Source: JACZSB01 sp965372015
GTDB taxonomy: Bacteria > Fidelibacterota > Marinisomatia > SCGC-AAA003-L08 > TS1B11
DNA: 43,015 bases
Assembly (NCBI GenBank): GCA_965372015.1
Contig: CBDVAP010000008.1
Coordinates: 1-43,015 of the forward strand
Direction: 5' to 3'
Below are positions 17,077 to 25,934 of the stretch, in pieces. Position numbers and translations under genes: made by a program. How positions within the stretch are numbered: position 1 is the stretch's first letter; the number at the start of each line of letters is the position of its first letter. The notes beneath the pieces were generated by a model. The model saw nothing but the letters and a program-made list of their open reading frames with translations, had not been told where the DNA came from and searched no databases.

Positions 17077-18279
17077 CTAACAACCTATGCTGAGCTCTTG
17101 GAGACAGCTATTAACTGTTTCCCAGGTTTGCTCAATGTCATTATCGAGGCCGACCGAGAAACGAATTAATCCATCACTCATTCCCATCCGATGGCGTTCT
17201 TCTATCGGGATTTCAGATGATGTGCTGTGGCCTGGGGAGCTGAAGAGCGTCTTGAAATAGCCAAGACTAACCGCCAGGTACCCGACTTTATTCTCCTGCA
17301 TTTGCATCATTAAGCTATCAGCCGTAGCTGTGTCTCCCACATCGACCGCCACAATACCACCAAAGCCGAAGCCGGGATTCATCAACCGTGAGATCAGCTG
17401 GTGCTGCGGATGACTCTCGAGACCGGGGTAGTGGACGACCAGCCCCGCTTCCTGGAATCGCCGCGCGAGGTAGAGAGCGTTCTCGCTGTGTCGCGCAATC
17501 CGAACATGCAGGTTGTGTAGATTCTTAAGGATACCAGCCGCACGAATGCTGTCAAGTACAGGTCCAAGAAGCATGCTCGGTCCGCTATTAATATCGATTA
17601 GTTGGGAAACAAAATCGTGCGATGAGACTACGCAACCCGCAATACAGTCGCCCGTGCCATTGATGAATTTTGTCATGCTGTGGATCACGATGTCAGCACC
17701 AATTCGGAGTGGGGAGAGAATAAGCGGACTAAATGTGTTGTCAACTACATATTGCACTCTATGCTCCCTCGCGATGACCGCCAGTTTTGGAATATCAATA
17801 ACCTCGAGAAGGGGGTTGCTCATGCTCTCGCAAAACAGTACCCGAGTGCTGGATGTCATCGCCTCCCTTACGGCTTGTTCATCAAAGAGATCGACGAATC
17901 GTGTTGTGATCCCGAATCGCGGGAGGAGATTGGCGAGCAACGCATAGGTCCCTCCGTAGATGGTACGACTTGCCACGATTTCATCGCCCGAGGAGCATAA
18001 CTGCAGCAGGGTGGAACTGATCGCGGCCATCCCTGAGGCCATCACTTGTGCCGCCTCACCGGATTCCATCCGAGCAAGAGCGTCTGAGAGATACTTGTTC
18101 GTTGGATTCCAGTGACGCGAGTAGAGAAAGCATCCTTCAGCCTCGTGCTCGAAGAGTTCCTCCATCCTCGCGGCGCTTAAAAAAGTGTAAGTCGATGAAT
18201 CACAGATCGATGGATTCACTCCCCCGAATTCGCCGAATACGAGGAAGTTCTGAACCTCGGTCGCAGGATCGAATGTCAT
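17077..18279 (-). CDS. Trans-sulfuration PLP enzyme (cystathionine gamma-synthase / methionine gamma-lyase family)
   Basis: Cys/Met-metabolism fold-type I PLP enzyme. Seen: YSRHWNPTNKYLSDALARMESGEAAQVMASGMAAISSTLLQL, then YGGTYALL, YVVDNTFSPLILSPLRIGADIVIHSMTKFINGTGD with the PLP lysine in SMTKF, and C-terminal IRFSVGLDN. It acts on sulfur amino acids in the cytoplasm; synthase, lyase and O-acetylhomoserine sulfhydrylase cannot be told apart by eye. Start ATG 18279 has GGAGG four bases upstream; the open frame to 18333 is less likely. It stands alone between gene-free flanks, next to a tRNA-like remnant, consistent with acquisition. Confidence 0.9.
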   Translation of the reverse strand: MTFDPATEVQNFLVFGEFGGVNPSICDSSTYTFLSAARMEELFEHEAEGCFLYSRHWNPTNKYLSDALARMESGEAAQVMASGMAAISSTLLQLCSSGDEIVASRTIYGGTYALLANLLPRFGITTRFVDLFDEQAVREAMTSSTRVLFCESMSNPLLEVIDIPKLAVIAREHRVQYVVDNTFSPLILSPLRIGADIVIHSMTKFINGTGDCIAGCVVSSHDFVSQLIDINSGPSMLLGPVLDSIRAAGILKNLHNLHVRIARHSENALYLARRFQEAGLVVHYPGLESHPQHQLISRLMNPGFGFGGIVAVDVGDTATADSLMMQMQENKVGYLAVSLGYFKTLFSSPGHSTSSEIPIEERHRMGMSDGLIRFSVGLDNDIEQTWETVNSCLQELSIGC

Positions 18280-18482
18280 GTTGCCTCCAATGTGGTTCGA
18301 AAATTGTCTCTTGAGCGATGGGTTAAAAGCCAACCATTGCTGCCCGACCTGCCCTCATCCTTGGGACTACACTTTAGGTAAGGATTTATAGATTTTTGAA
18401 GGTTGTCGATTTTACTGAATTCCTAAGATTATCGCTGGACCAAAATCCGTGGAGAACGTCCAAAGAGCCCTGGGGAATCTGC

Positions 18483-19010
18483 TCATTCCGCAAGAATTAC
18501 CAGTCGGCATTTGTCACAATAATTACCCGGCTTGAGGTCGATGTTTTCCACGTAGGTTGACTTACTCATAACACACTGAGACGACTCACAGTGCCTGAGG
18601 CCGAAAGTATGCCCCAGCTCATGCAAGCACTCCTTTAACAGTCGGGCATGGTAAAGAGCTGCATTCTGCTTGAGGCCATAATATTCATTTTGAAGCCTCC
18701 GGCCGGAAACTACTGCTGCCGGACCGGCCATCTGGGCTTCACCAAAAACAAACGTAAATATAGGGATGAATAAATCGACGGCAGTCACCCCTAGAATGCG
18801 ATCGCCCTTTCTATTCACTTTGCCGATCAACATTTGCAGAATAGCCGTGGAGTTGTGCTGGCCGCGAATGGGATCGAAAGAATACCCCCGTGTGTCCAAC
18901 CCGGGCAGCAAGTGAACATCCTGGGGAATCATCTGGGCAATATCATCCGCGATTCTGGCCATAATCTCATCGGAGAAACCGTCTAGTGGCACGCAATAAA
19001 TGGCGGCCAT
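18483..19010 (-). CDS. amzA: Archaemetzincin family zinc metalloprotease
   Basis: The diagnostic archaemetzincin pattern is present: HELGHTFGLRHC, then four residues and C-V-M, and later C-DK-C (YCDKC). This corresponds to HEXXHXXGXXHC-X4-CXM with a terminal CXXC, binding a catalytic and a structural zinc. Length (175 aa) is typical. No signal peptide, so cytoplasmic. The family is best known in archaea and is scattered in bacteria; its substrate is not known to me. It lies 9 nt after the NtrC-type regulator gene in the same direction, so may share the transcript. Confidence 0.9.
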   Translation of the reverse strand: MAAIYCVPLDGFSDEIMARIADDIAQMIPQDVHLLPGLDTRGYSFDPIRGQHNSTAILQMLIGKVNRKGDRILGVTAVDLFIPIFTFVFGEAQMAGPAAVVSGRRLQNEYYGLKQNAALYHARLLKECLHELGHTFGLRHCESSQCVMSKSTYVENIDLKPGNYCDKCRLVILAE

Positions 19011-19019
19011 TGCTAGAGT

Positions 19020-20387
19020 CTACCTGCTGAGATGAAACTTTTTGATCTTCTTGTAGAGAGTCGAGCGGTCAATTTCCAGGGAACGGGCTGCCTGGGTGAT
19101 GTTCCAACCCATTCGATACAGAATTCGTTGGATGTGAGCGCGCTCAACGTTGTCCAGGGAATCCCGGTTCTCCACTTCTATCGAAGATGATACCCCCAGC
19201 GGTAAGTCATCCAGATCAATTTGCCGTTTCTTGGTCATTACCATAGCCCGCTCAATTACGTTCTGTAGCTCCCGCACATTCCCTGGCCAGCTATACCTAA
19301 CCAGCAAATCCATCGCCTCGGAAGTGATGGCGTGCACCGCCTTGTTCATGGACTGGGCGTATTTATTCAAAAAGAATTCTGCCAGGTCCGGGATATCCGA
19401 GCGGCGTTCCCTCAAGGGTGGAATATGGATGGTGAACACATTTAACCGGTAATACAGGTCCTCGCGGAATTTTCCTTCAGAAACCAGTGTCTCCAAGTTC
19501 TCGTTGGTAGCCGAAATCACTCGAAAGTCGAGCGACAATTGTTTGGAGCTCCCCAATCGGATAACCTGTTTTGTTTCCAGCACCCGGAGCAGATCGATTT
19601 GCGTCTTGGATGAAATGGTGCTGATCTCATCGAGGAATATAGTGCCGCCATCAGAAAGTTCGAAGCGGCCCTTACGGCGGTACTGCGCGCCCGTGAATGC
19701 ACCTCGCTCGTGACCAAACAGCTCACTTTCCAGCAGTGAATCGGGCAGCGCCCCACAATTGACGGTAATTAATGGGCAGAACTGCCGATGAGAGGCCTGA
19801 TGGATGGCCCGGGCGATTAACTCCTTGCCGGTACCACTCTCACCACGAATTAGGACCGTCGATTCTGTGTCGGCTACGGTGGCTACCATTTCCAGACAGT
19901 GTTTAATCTGAGGACTTTTGCCAATAATCTGATATTCGCCTTGCAGCTCCCGGATGTTTGATTTGAGACGAATATTCTCTTTAGACAAGGTGCGATGTTG
20001 CAGGGCTCTTTTGATTAGCAGACTGATATCATCAGGATCAACCGGCTTGGTGATGTAGTCGTAAGCACCAATCTTCATTGCTTCAACCGCTGTATCGACC
20101 GTAGCGTAGGCGGTGATAATCACAACCACAATCTGATCATCAATCTCCCGGATGCGCTGCAACAGTTCGATGCCATCCATACCGGGCATTTTCAGATCAA
20201 CTAGCACAATATCCCAAGGCGCCTGCTCCAGTTGATGGAGTGCCTCACGGGCCGATTCAGCGGCACCTACCCGGTAATTGTCCTCTTGTAACCAGCGTGT
20301 CAACGAATCCCGAACTCCAAACTCATCATCCACAACCAGGATTCCAAACTCATCGATGCTTGATTGTGCGCTACTAGACATTTGCAT
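19020..20387 (-). CDS. Sigma-54-dependent response regulator, NtrC family
   Basis: Three domains: receiver (ILVVDDEFGVRDSL, phospho-acceptor Asp in DIVLVDLKMPGMDG, Lys in YDYITKPVDPDD), AAA+ sigma-54 activator (GESGTGKELIARAIH, GAFTGAQ loop, LDEIS, LNVFTIHIPPLRER) and a Fis-type helix-turn-helix (HIQRILYRMGWNITQAARSLEIDRSTLYKKIKKF). The GAFTGA loop is intact, so it should activate sigma-54 polymerase. It overlaps the sensor kinase gene by 14 nt. A sigma-54 promoter upstream of the respiratory genes at 27.6 kb is the obvious target. Confidence 0.95.
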   Translation of the reverse strand: MQMSSSAQSSIDEFGILVVDDEFGVRDSLTRWLQEDNYRVGAAESAREALHQLEQAPWDIVLVDLKMPGMDGIELLQRIREIDDQIVVVIITAYATVDTAVEAMKIGAYDYITKPVDPDDISLLIKRALQHRTLSKENIRLKSNIRELQGEYQIIGKSPQIKHCLEMVATVADTESTVLIRGESGTGKELIARAIHQASHRQFCPLITVNCGALPDSLLESELFGHERGAFTGAQYRRKGRFELSDGGTIFLDEISTISSKTQIDLLRVLETKQVIRLGSSKQLSLDFRVISATNENLETLVSEGKFREDLYYRLNVFTIHIPPLRERRSDIPDLAEFFLNKYAQSMNKAVHAITSEAMDLLVRYSWPGNVRELQNVIERAMVMTKKRQIDLDDLPLGVSSSIEVENRDSLDNVERAHIQRILYRMGWNITQAARSLEIDRSTLYKKIKKFHLSR

Positions 20388-21999
20388 ATTCCGCCATTTG
20401 CTGTTCCTCAGCCAAGTTTGGCTCCCGGGGAAGATCGATCACACATTCGGTACCACCTTGCTGGCCCCGATGAATATCGATCGTGCCCATATGACTGCTG
20501 ATAATGCCGTAAACCACCGATAGGCCCATCCCAACACTCTTGTGGTCAGTTTTGGTTGTAAAAAACGGCTCGAAAATATGCTCTAGGGCCTCATCAGCGA
20601 TCCCGCTACCTGTGTCGGCGATCAGAAATTCTACTGTATTGGGTGACTCGTTGCAGCGATAGTTGAAGGTGAGTGTTCCCCCACTGGACATGGCCTCCAG
20701 TGCATTGATAAGAATTGCAACAAAGGCCTGTTGCAGCAGCGCTGGATCGCAGACTATGACGTCATCTTCAGGATCGATTTTCAGCATCAGTTCGATGTTA
20801 TGCATTTCCATCTTATGGGCCACCAGCATAAGACTTCTTTCGATAATATCCTTCACTGGGGCCGTTCTGAAACTGCCGCCAGTACGACGGGCGAATAACA
20901 ACAGGTTTTTTACTATTTCCCCACAGCGTTTGCTCTCATCACGAATGAAATTGAGATCGTTCTCAATACTCTCTCGAGTGGGCTCTGGCAGGTCGCACTT
21001 CTGCAATTGCCGCAGGATCAGTTTGCTGTAGTTCAGAATGCTCGCCAGGGGATTATTCAGTTCGTGAGCCACAGTGGTTGACAACCGTCCTAGTGATGTA
21101 ATCTTTTCGACTTGGAGAATCTGGTGTTGAATCTGTTCCAACTCATGTGTCTTGCCCTCCACTTGGTCCTCAAGCGTATCGGCCCATTGCTGCAATTCAA
21201 TTTGAGCACTTTCGAGAGAGCCCATCATGGAGTTGAATGACTCCGCCAATTGACCTAGTTCATCGGCTTGGTCGATTCGCGTACGGTGACGCAGGTTCCC
21301 GCTAGCAACTTCCTGGGTTCCATGCATGAGCCGACTGATGGGGCGGTGCACGGTTTTCCACAGAAATAGACCCACCAGTACGATCACCAGGATAATGATG
21401 ACTGTCGACAGGGTCAACAGCTGCCTTGTCTCGCTGGCCAGACTCAGGTCTACCGAAGCCAGTGACACTTGCACGTCCAGCACACCAAGCACAGTGCTGG
21501 ATTCCGGATGCGCATGGCAAGGTGGCTGGCTGCAGGCCGGTTCGTTTTTAATCGGGCTGATGATCCCCAGCTGGCGCGCACCACTCTGTTGCCGGTAGAC
21601 TCGGGCGTAATGGCCCTCCGATTGCAGGGGCAGCGGTTTTCCTGGTATATGGCAGCCGTCGCATGCCTCGGCGGCCATATCAACCTGGGTATCCACCTCC
21701 TCGGATATGGTGGAGACCATAATCTGGCCCAGTTTGTTGTAAATGCGCACAGTAGTAACACCCTCGCCCATTCCAATTGTCTCGATGGTTCGCCGGATGG
21801 ACTCCTTGTCGTTTTGCAGCATACCGTGGTAAATGGAGCGGAGGATCACCTCGCTGAGCCGCGAATTATGCAACTCCATGCGGGTCATGAGGTGGTTTTG
21901 ATGTATTCGTAGGGATATTGCAGTCTGGACCAGCTCACCAACGAGTAACAGCCCTGCAATTAGCAGTAGGAGTTTTACACTGATAGACTTGAGCTTCAC
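20374..21999 (-). CDS. Sensor histidine kinase with haem-c-type periplasmic domain
   Basis: Membrane kinase: TM1 (LLLLIAGLLLVGELVQTAI), a periplasmic sensor region, TM2 (LLTLSTVIIILVIVLVGLFLW), HAMP, HisKA with the phospho-His in TTVAHELNNPLASI, and HATPase (ADTGSGIADEALEHIFEPFFTTK, GMGLSVVYGI). The sensor region contains CDGCH, a CXXCH haem c site, and CSQPPCH, a CX4CH site, suggesting redox or small-gas sensing. The frame is open to 22035, but GTG 21999 has GGGGA five bases upstream and gives MKLKSISVKLLL. It is encoded directly after the respiratory genes and coupled to its regulator. Confidence 0.92.
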   Translation of the reverse strand: MKLKSISVKLLLLIAGLLLVGELVQTAISLRIHQNHLMTRMELHNSRLSEVILRSIYHGMLQNDKESIRRTIETIGMGEGVTTVRIYNKLGQIMVSTISEEVDTQVDMAAEACDGCHIPGKPLPLQSEGHYARVYRQQSGARQLGIISPIKNEPACSQPPCHAHPESSTVLGVLDVQVSLASVDLSLASETRQLLTLSTVIIILVIVLVGLFLWKTVHRPISRLMHGTQEVASGNLRHRTRIDQADELGQLAESFNSMMGSLESAQIELQQWADTLEDQVEGKTHELEQIQHQILQVEKITSLGRLSTTVAHELNNPLASILNYSKLILRQLQKCDLPEPTRESIENDLNFIRDESKRCGEIVKNLLLFARRTGGSFRTAPVKDIIERSLMLVAHKMEMHNIELMLKIDPEDDVIVCDPALLQQAFVAILINALEAMSSGGTLTFNYRCNESPNTVEFLIADTGSGIADEALEHIFEPFFTTKTDHKSVGMGLSVVYGIISSHMGTIDIHRGQQGGTECVIDLPREPNLAEEQQMAEYANV

Positions 22000-22080
22000 G
22001 GATTTCCCCGCGCTCAGATTTATTGCCCTGGACACACAGCGTATCCAATAGTGAATTTACGCATTTTGGGGCCACCCCAC

Positions 22081-22743
22081 TCACAAGTTCATGACTTGTT
22101 CCAGCAACTCCTGATGGCCCGCCGGTCCCAGGGCACTGCAAATATTCGCGACGAATGTGCCGCCATCAAAAAGGGTTTCACCGACGCCGAGAGTCCTGCT
22201 CCTGCTCAGGCGCTGTTCAACCTCACGGCCTAACCACTCGATCTCCTGGCAAAACCATGCGTTTAAATCAGGCCGGGGTATGAGGAATATGGCATCATCG
22301 CTCAGATCGAAATCACCCTCTAGAAGCCAGCCTGCATCCATTGGATTGGATAGCAGCAACGCAGGGTGCTCTCGCAGAAGTCGGTTGCCATGTAATGATT
22401 TAGCCCGCACTGGCGATTTCAGGCCTAGCAACCCGTCCAGATGGCTGATCCACACCAGGCGGGCTCCGGTATTCTGGTGCCCTTGAAAAGTGGGATAGAT
22501 AATGTCGGTAACCTGTCCTAGAAGCAAAGCTGCGAAGGAATCAATCCCTGCCCGCCAAAGATTAGTTTCCTCCATGGGCTTGAACCATAGGTGGTTGCGA
22601 CTATAGCGCAAATCCGAATTTGCCGTTAGCTCTCTATATGGCGCCAGCAGCTGCGCCGTTGTGGACTGAACGGCTGTTTCGTGCTCAGTGGTTCTTTCAT
22701 TACTCGAGCGATCAATTTTATCCCTTGGTTCCCGGGAAAACAC
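22081..22743 (-). CDS. GcvH-like protein without lipoyl lysine (third of three paralogues)
   Basis: The middle resembles glycine-cleavage H protein: LRYSRNHLWFKP, FAALLLGQVTDIIYP, LKSPVRAKSL and NPMDAGWLLEGD correspond to the usual RYTKEHEW, LGDIVFVELP, SPVSGEV and GWL. The lysine that carries lipoate is missing by hand alignment (ISHLDGLLGLKSPV). The C-terminal tail (TLFDGGTFVANI) matches the two paralogues at 23982 and 26836. Start: GTG 22743 has AGGAG seven bases upstream and follows the cytochrome stop at 22772; a longer frame to 22908 would overlap that gene by 137 nt. No signal or TM segment remains with this start. Confidence 0.75.
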   Translation of the reverse strand: MFSREPRDKIDRSSNERTTEHETAVQSTTAQLLAPYRELTANSDLRYSRNHLWFKPMEETNLWRAGIDSFAALLLGQVTDIIYPTFQGHQNTGARLVWISHLDGLLGLKSPVRAKSLHGNRLLREHPALLLSNPMDAGWLLEGDFDLSDDAIFLIPRPDLNAWFCQEIEWLGREVEQRLSRSRTLGVGETLFDGGTFVANICSALGPAGHQELLEQVMNL

Positions 22744-22771
22744 TAGTTCACTCCTCTTTGGTGGCAAATCA

Positions 22772-23929
22772 TCAGCGTTTCGCTCTTGAACCTGGTAATT
22801 GGGCTGGGAACGCGATTTCATCCTCATGGCAGGCAATGCAATCTGGACGGCAGGTAAAATCTCCCTCCAGATGGCAATTCTCGCATTCGATGTCACTGTG
22901 ATCCTCATTCATTACCAAGCCGGTCACAGCGTGGTTGAAATCCGGCCCCCAATCTACATGACAGCGGTCACAATCAGTAGATGGCGTTACGAAGTCTGCG
23001 GCAGTGCCATGACAATCGCTGCACAATAACTCCCTGTGATACCCCTGCAGCTGCCAGCTATCGGCCAGTTCATGATGGCTGGCCGTTCTCTCACTGGAGC
23101 TGTGGCAGAAGCTACAATTGGCCTCCTGGTGGCAGCCAAAACAGGTTACAATCCGGTCGATGCCAACGGAAGCTGTTCGGCGCATGTCGTGGCATTCCGT
23201 GCACCCCTCACTCTTGTGGCAAGCGGTACAATCCAGTCCAAAATCCTTTGAGTGTTCTTTATGGTGAAATGATACGATGGGGGCTTCGGCGTGTGTCGTC
23301 TGATATGAAATTGTGGGACTGGGATAAGCTCCAAGCTGCTCCAATCTGCCTGATTCTCCGCCCTCATGAGTGGCAGTAAGCTGGGCACTATCAACAGGCA
23401 AATGACAGGTTTCGCAGCCTTGGCTATGGCTCCATTCGATGTGGCAATCTAAACATTGGCGATGATAAGCCCCTTTCAATCCGGGCTGATTCAAGTTCAC
23501 CTGATCAGGAGCGACCGCATGGCAGTACCGGCACGGTAGCATCGTTGATCCTGTAGTGTTATGATGGCACTGGCTGCAGCCTTGATCCGTCAGACTCATT
23601 TCCGCATGCAGACGGTGGGTGAACTCGACTGGCTGATATAAATCGGTCAATCCCGCAATCATTACGATCTCCGGCCCCATGTCCTCAGAGCCGAGTTGAC
23701 CTTCATTTGATGCTTGTCCTGAAGGACAGCTCTTCAAACATGGATCAGTGGCAGTAGGATGATCGCACTGGTGGCAATCAAAACAGGTTTGTGACCAATT
23801 AGTCTGTTGCAGATGATCAGCAGGCGATTGAGCGGCCAGGCGATTGCCTACCACGATCATCAAGCCCAATAAGCCGAACACACAAAGCACAATATGTCTT
23901 AAAGCGTTTGGCGTGATCATGTTTCCCAT
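22772..23929 (-). CDS. Thirteen-haem periplasmic cytochrome c
   Basis: N-terminal signal/anchor (HIVLCVFGLLGLMIVVGNRLAAQ) followed by 13 CXXCH motifs by count: CFDCH, CSQCH, CRYCH, CLDCH, CETCH, CTACH, CTECH, CFGCH, CSFCH, CSDCH, CDRCH, CENCH and CIACH. Many free histidines in cytochrome c3-like spacings suggest bis-His ligation. ATG 23929 has GAGG about seven bases upstream. It lies between two GcvH-like genes and downstream of HybA/HybB-like genes, so it should accept electrons from a quinol-oxidising membrane module. The terminal acceptor is unknown. Confidence 0.93.
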   Translation of the reverse strand: MGNMITPNALRHIVLCVFGLLGLMIVVGNRLAAQSPADHLQQTNWSQTCFDCHQCDHPTATDPCLKSCPSGQASNEGQLGSEDMGPEIVMIAGLTDLYQPVEFTHRLHAEMSLTDQGCSQCHHNTTGSTMLPCRYCHAVAPDQVNLNQPGLKGAYHRQCLDCHIEWSHSQGCETCHLPVDSAQLTATHEGGESGRLEQLGAYPSPTISYQTTHAEAPIVSFHHKEHSKDFGLDCTACHKSEGCTECHDMRRTASVGIDRIVTCFGCHQEANCSFCHSSSERTASHHELADSWQLQGYHRELLCSDCHGTAADFVTPSTDCDRCHVDWGPDFNHAVTGLVMNEDHSDIECENCHLEGDFTCRPDCIACHEDEIAFPAQLPGSRAKR

Positions 23930-23981
23930 AACCGAACCTCAAATCCATAGGTAGTTAGGAGCCATTCAGGAAGCCTTGCAA

Positions 23982-24701
23982 TCAGCTGGAATTCACTGCG
24001 TCAACATCTGGGTTGATCGCCAGAAACTGCTGTTCGAAGACCTCCAAACCTTCGGCATCAAGCATGCTAAGAACGCCTCCCACAGGTAGTCCGCCATCTG
24101 CCAGAGTCATACCGGCCAAAGCGGGGCGTTGCGCCTGGTTTTCCAGAAAATCCAGCAAGCGGGACATTTCGGTATGTAGCCAGGAGGCCGACTGCTTCTT
24201 ACTCATCCGTGGGACATTGTGATCCGTTTGACTTTCGGGCTTTATCTGCAGCAGCCAGTCCTGATTCGCCCGACCTAAGGCACCCGATTCCTCACCTGGC
24301 CGTCCAGCATGATTAACTCTGGTGACTGTGCCCGTTATGGGAGACGGGATCCGCAAAGTGTGGGACCCGAGCTGCAGCCCCAGAACAGGCTCGCCCTGTC
24401 TAACGTACGCTCCAATCTTAGGGCTCTTTACAATCTCTGCCGCTCCAACCAGGTTGCCAAGGAATCCATCCAGGCCGACCCGGATGCCTCCTAAGGGGCG
24501 GTATTGGCTCCAGGTATGGCCAAGATGCAGCCGGGCGCCGCGAGGCAGTATCCATGAGACAGCTGCCTCTATAGCAGGTGCGAGTGCCGGCGCTCCCGGC
24601 ATCACCAGGCGCCAGAACAGGATGAACAGGAATAGAAAGCCAATGGCCATGAGATACTCATTGGCTTTTGTAACCAGCATGAATTCATGCAATGTTTCCA
24701 T
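23982..24701 (-). CDS. Membrane-anchored GcvH-like protein without lipoyl lysine
   Basis: One N-terminal TM segment (YLMAIGFLFLFILFWRLVM) is followed by a GcvH-like barrel (LHLGHTWSQYRP, IRVGLDGFLGNLVGAAEIV, IGAYVRQGEPVLGL, SPITGTVTRVN) and a C-terminal tail (LAGMTLADGGLPVGGVLSMLD, FEQQFL) shared with the proteins at 22081 and 26836. The lipoyl-lysine position holds Ser/His by eye alignment (QLGSHTLRIPSPITG), so it is not expected to be lipoylated. It starts 6 nt after the NrfD-type gene. Possibly a structural or assembly subunit of the quinol module. Confidence 0.8.
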   Translation of the reverse strand: METLHEFMLVTKANEYLMAIGFLFLFILFWRLVMPGAPALAPAIEAAVSWILPRGARLHLGHTWSQYRPLGGIRVGLDGFLGNLVGAAEIVKSPKIGAYVRQGEPVLGLQLGSHTLRIPSPITGTVTRVNHAGRPGEESGALGRANQDWLLQIKPESQTDHNVPRMSKKQSASWLHTEMSRLLDFLENQAQRPALAGMTLADGGLPVGGVLSMLDAEGLEVFEQQFLAINPDVDAVNSS

Positions 24702-24707
24702 AGCGAC

Positions 24708-25934
24708 TCACTCTGACTTTGGATACTGGGGGTGTACGTAAAGGACCGGCATGCGATTGACAATCCAGCGGAAGGTCAATAGCCCCGCTGTTACAATAGT
24801 GATGGTGACCGCGAACTCCATCCAGTGAGGGATATAGCGATCACTCAGCTGCCAGTTAAAAGCAAAGATCGACACGTTCAAACGGTTGAAAATGATACCC
24901 AGAATTGTCCAGACGGCCGCCAGGCGGATAAGACCGGCATGGCGATTCCGGACACCCCTTACCAGCAGCATCAATGGCAGTAGGACAAATCCAACGACCT
25001 CCAGCAGAAACAGCCGGCCGTAGTTGGTTGCCAGCAGGTCCCAATGGTTCCCATGAGCCAAAGCGATCCACTTCAGGCAGAAATAGGTGAAGAGCACGAT
25101 TGAAGCGGCGCGTCCCAGCCCGATGGTTAACTTGTCGCTATTGGCATGATCTTCCCGGCTGATCTGATGTCCGAAAAAGCGGTGGGAGAGAGTGCTCTCA
25201 AAGATGACCATGGATAATCCCGCCGCCATACTTGAAATGAAGAACAGCACAGGAATAAAGGCGCTGTACCAGAGGGGATGCAGCTTGGCTGGCGCCAACA
25301 GAAACATGGCGCCCAGGGCTGACTGATGGAGCGTCGAAAGAATAACACCGAATACTGTTGCCCCGATAGTCAATTTGACTACCCAGGTTCGCACTTTCTC
25401 CCAACCTAGCCACTCAAAAATCGTAGGACAGAACTCCAGGAACTGAACCGCCAGGTACAGGGCCACATGCCAGCCAACCAGGAACATGACCGATGTAACC
25501 CCATACGATACAAACATGGGATACGGTAAGCGCCAGGGGCGTCCCAGGTCGAAGCACAAGCCCACTACCACGAAGAAATATCCTAGAAAGCCTGTGAGGA
25601 TAGCAGGCCGTACAATGGGGTAGTATTGCTTCAAGCCAAAGATGTGGACAGCTGATGCCAGGCAATACCCACCGGCTGCCAGGGCCACGCCGCAGAGCAC
25701 ATCAAAACCGATCCACAGCCCCCACGGATTATCGTTGGTCAGATTTGTGACCGCTTCGAGACCCCGGGTAAACCGCAGCCAAGTAATAGGTAGTCCCACT
25801 GCCAGAATAGCCGTTGCGATGTAATTGAAGGGAGTCTGAAGGGACCGCCAGTATTCCCTCCAGGACATTCCGAGAAATACCTGTGATCGAATCCAGGACA
25901 CCTCCCGTTCCACACTACGGTTCAACGTTGTCAT
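24708..25934 (-). CDS. NrfD/HybB-family integral membrane quinone oxidoreductase subunit
   Basis: Polytopic protein with about ten TM segments (FNYIATAILAVGLPITWL, LCGVALAAGGYCLASAVHI, ILTGFLGYFFVVVGLCFDLG, LFLLEVVGFVLLPLMLLVRG). The pattern WGLWIGFDVLCGVALAAGG and the length (408 aa) fit the HybB branch of NrfD proteins, which exchange electrons between quinone and a partner FeS subunit. ATG 25934 is chosen because GGGGGAG lies five bases upstream; it overlaps the FeS gene by 20 nt. A longer frame to 25985 exists. The partner FeS subunit is encoded just upstream in the same operon. Confidence 0.93.
   Translation of the reverse strand: MTTLNRSVEREVSWIRSQVFLGMSWREYWRSLQTPFNYIATAILAVGLPITWLRFTRGLEAVTNLTNDNPWGLWIGFDVLCGVALAAGGYCLASAVHIFGLKQYYPIVRPAILTGFLGYFFVVVGLCFDLGRPWRLPYPMFVSYGVTSVMFLVGWHVALYLAVQFLEFCPTIFEWLGWEKVRTWVVKLTIGATVFGVILSTLHQSALGAMFLLAPAKLHPLWYSAFIPVLFFISSMAAGLSMVIFESTLSHRFFGHQISREDHANSDKLTIGLGRAASIVLFTYFCLKWIALAHGNHWDLLATNYGRLFLLEVVGFVLLPLMLLVRGVRNRHAGLIRLAAVWTILGIIFNRLNVSIFAFNWQLSDRYIPHWMEFAVTITIVTAGLLTFRWIVNRMPVLYVHPQYPKSE

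Noticed and set aside
22744..22908. Longer N-terminus of the GcvH-like protein starting at 22908
   Set aside because: It would overlap the cytochrome gene by 137 nt. GTG 22743 has a good ribosome binding site just after the cytochrome stop.
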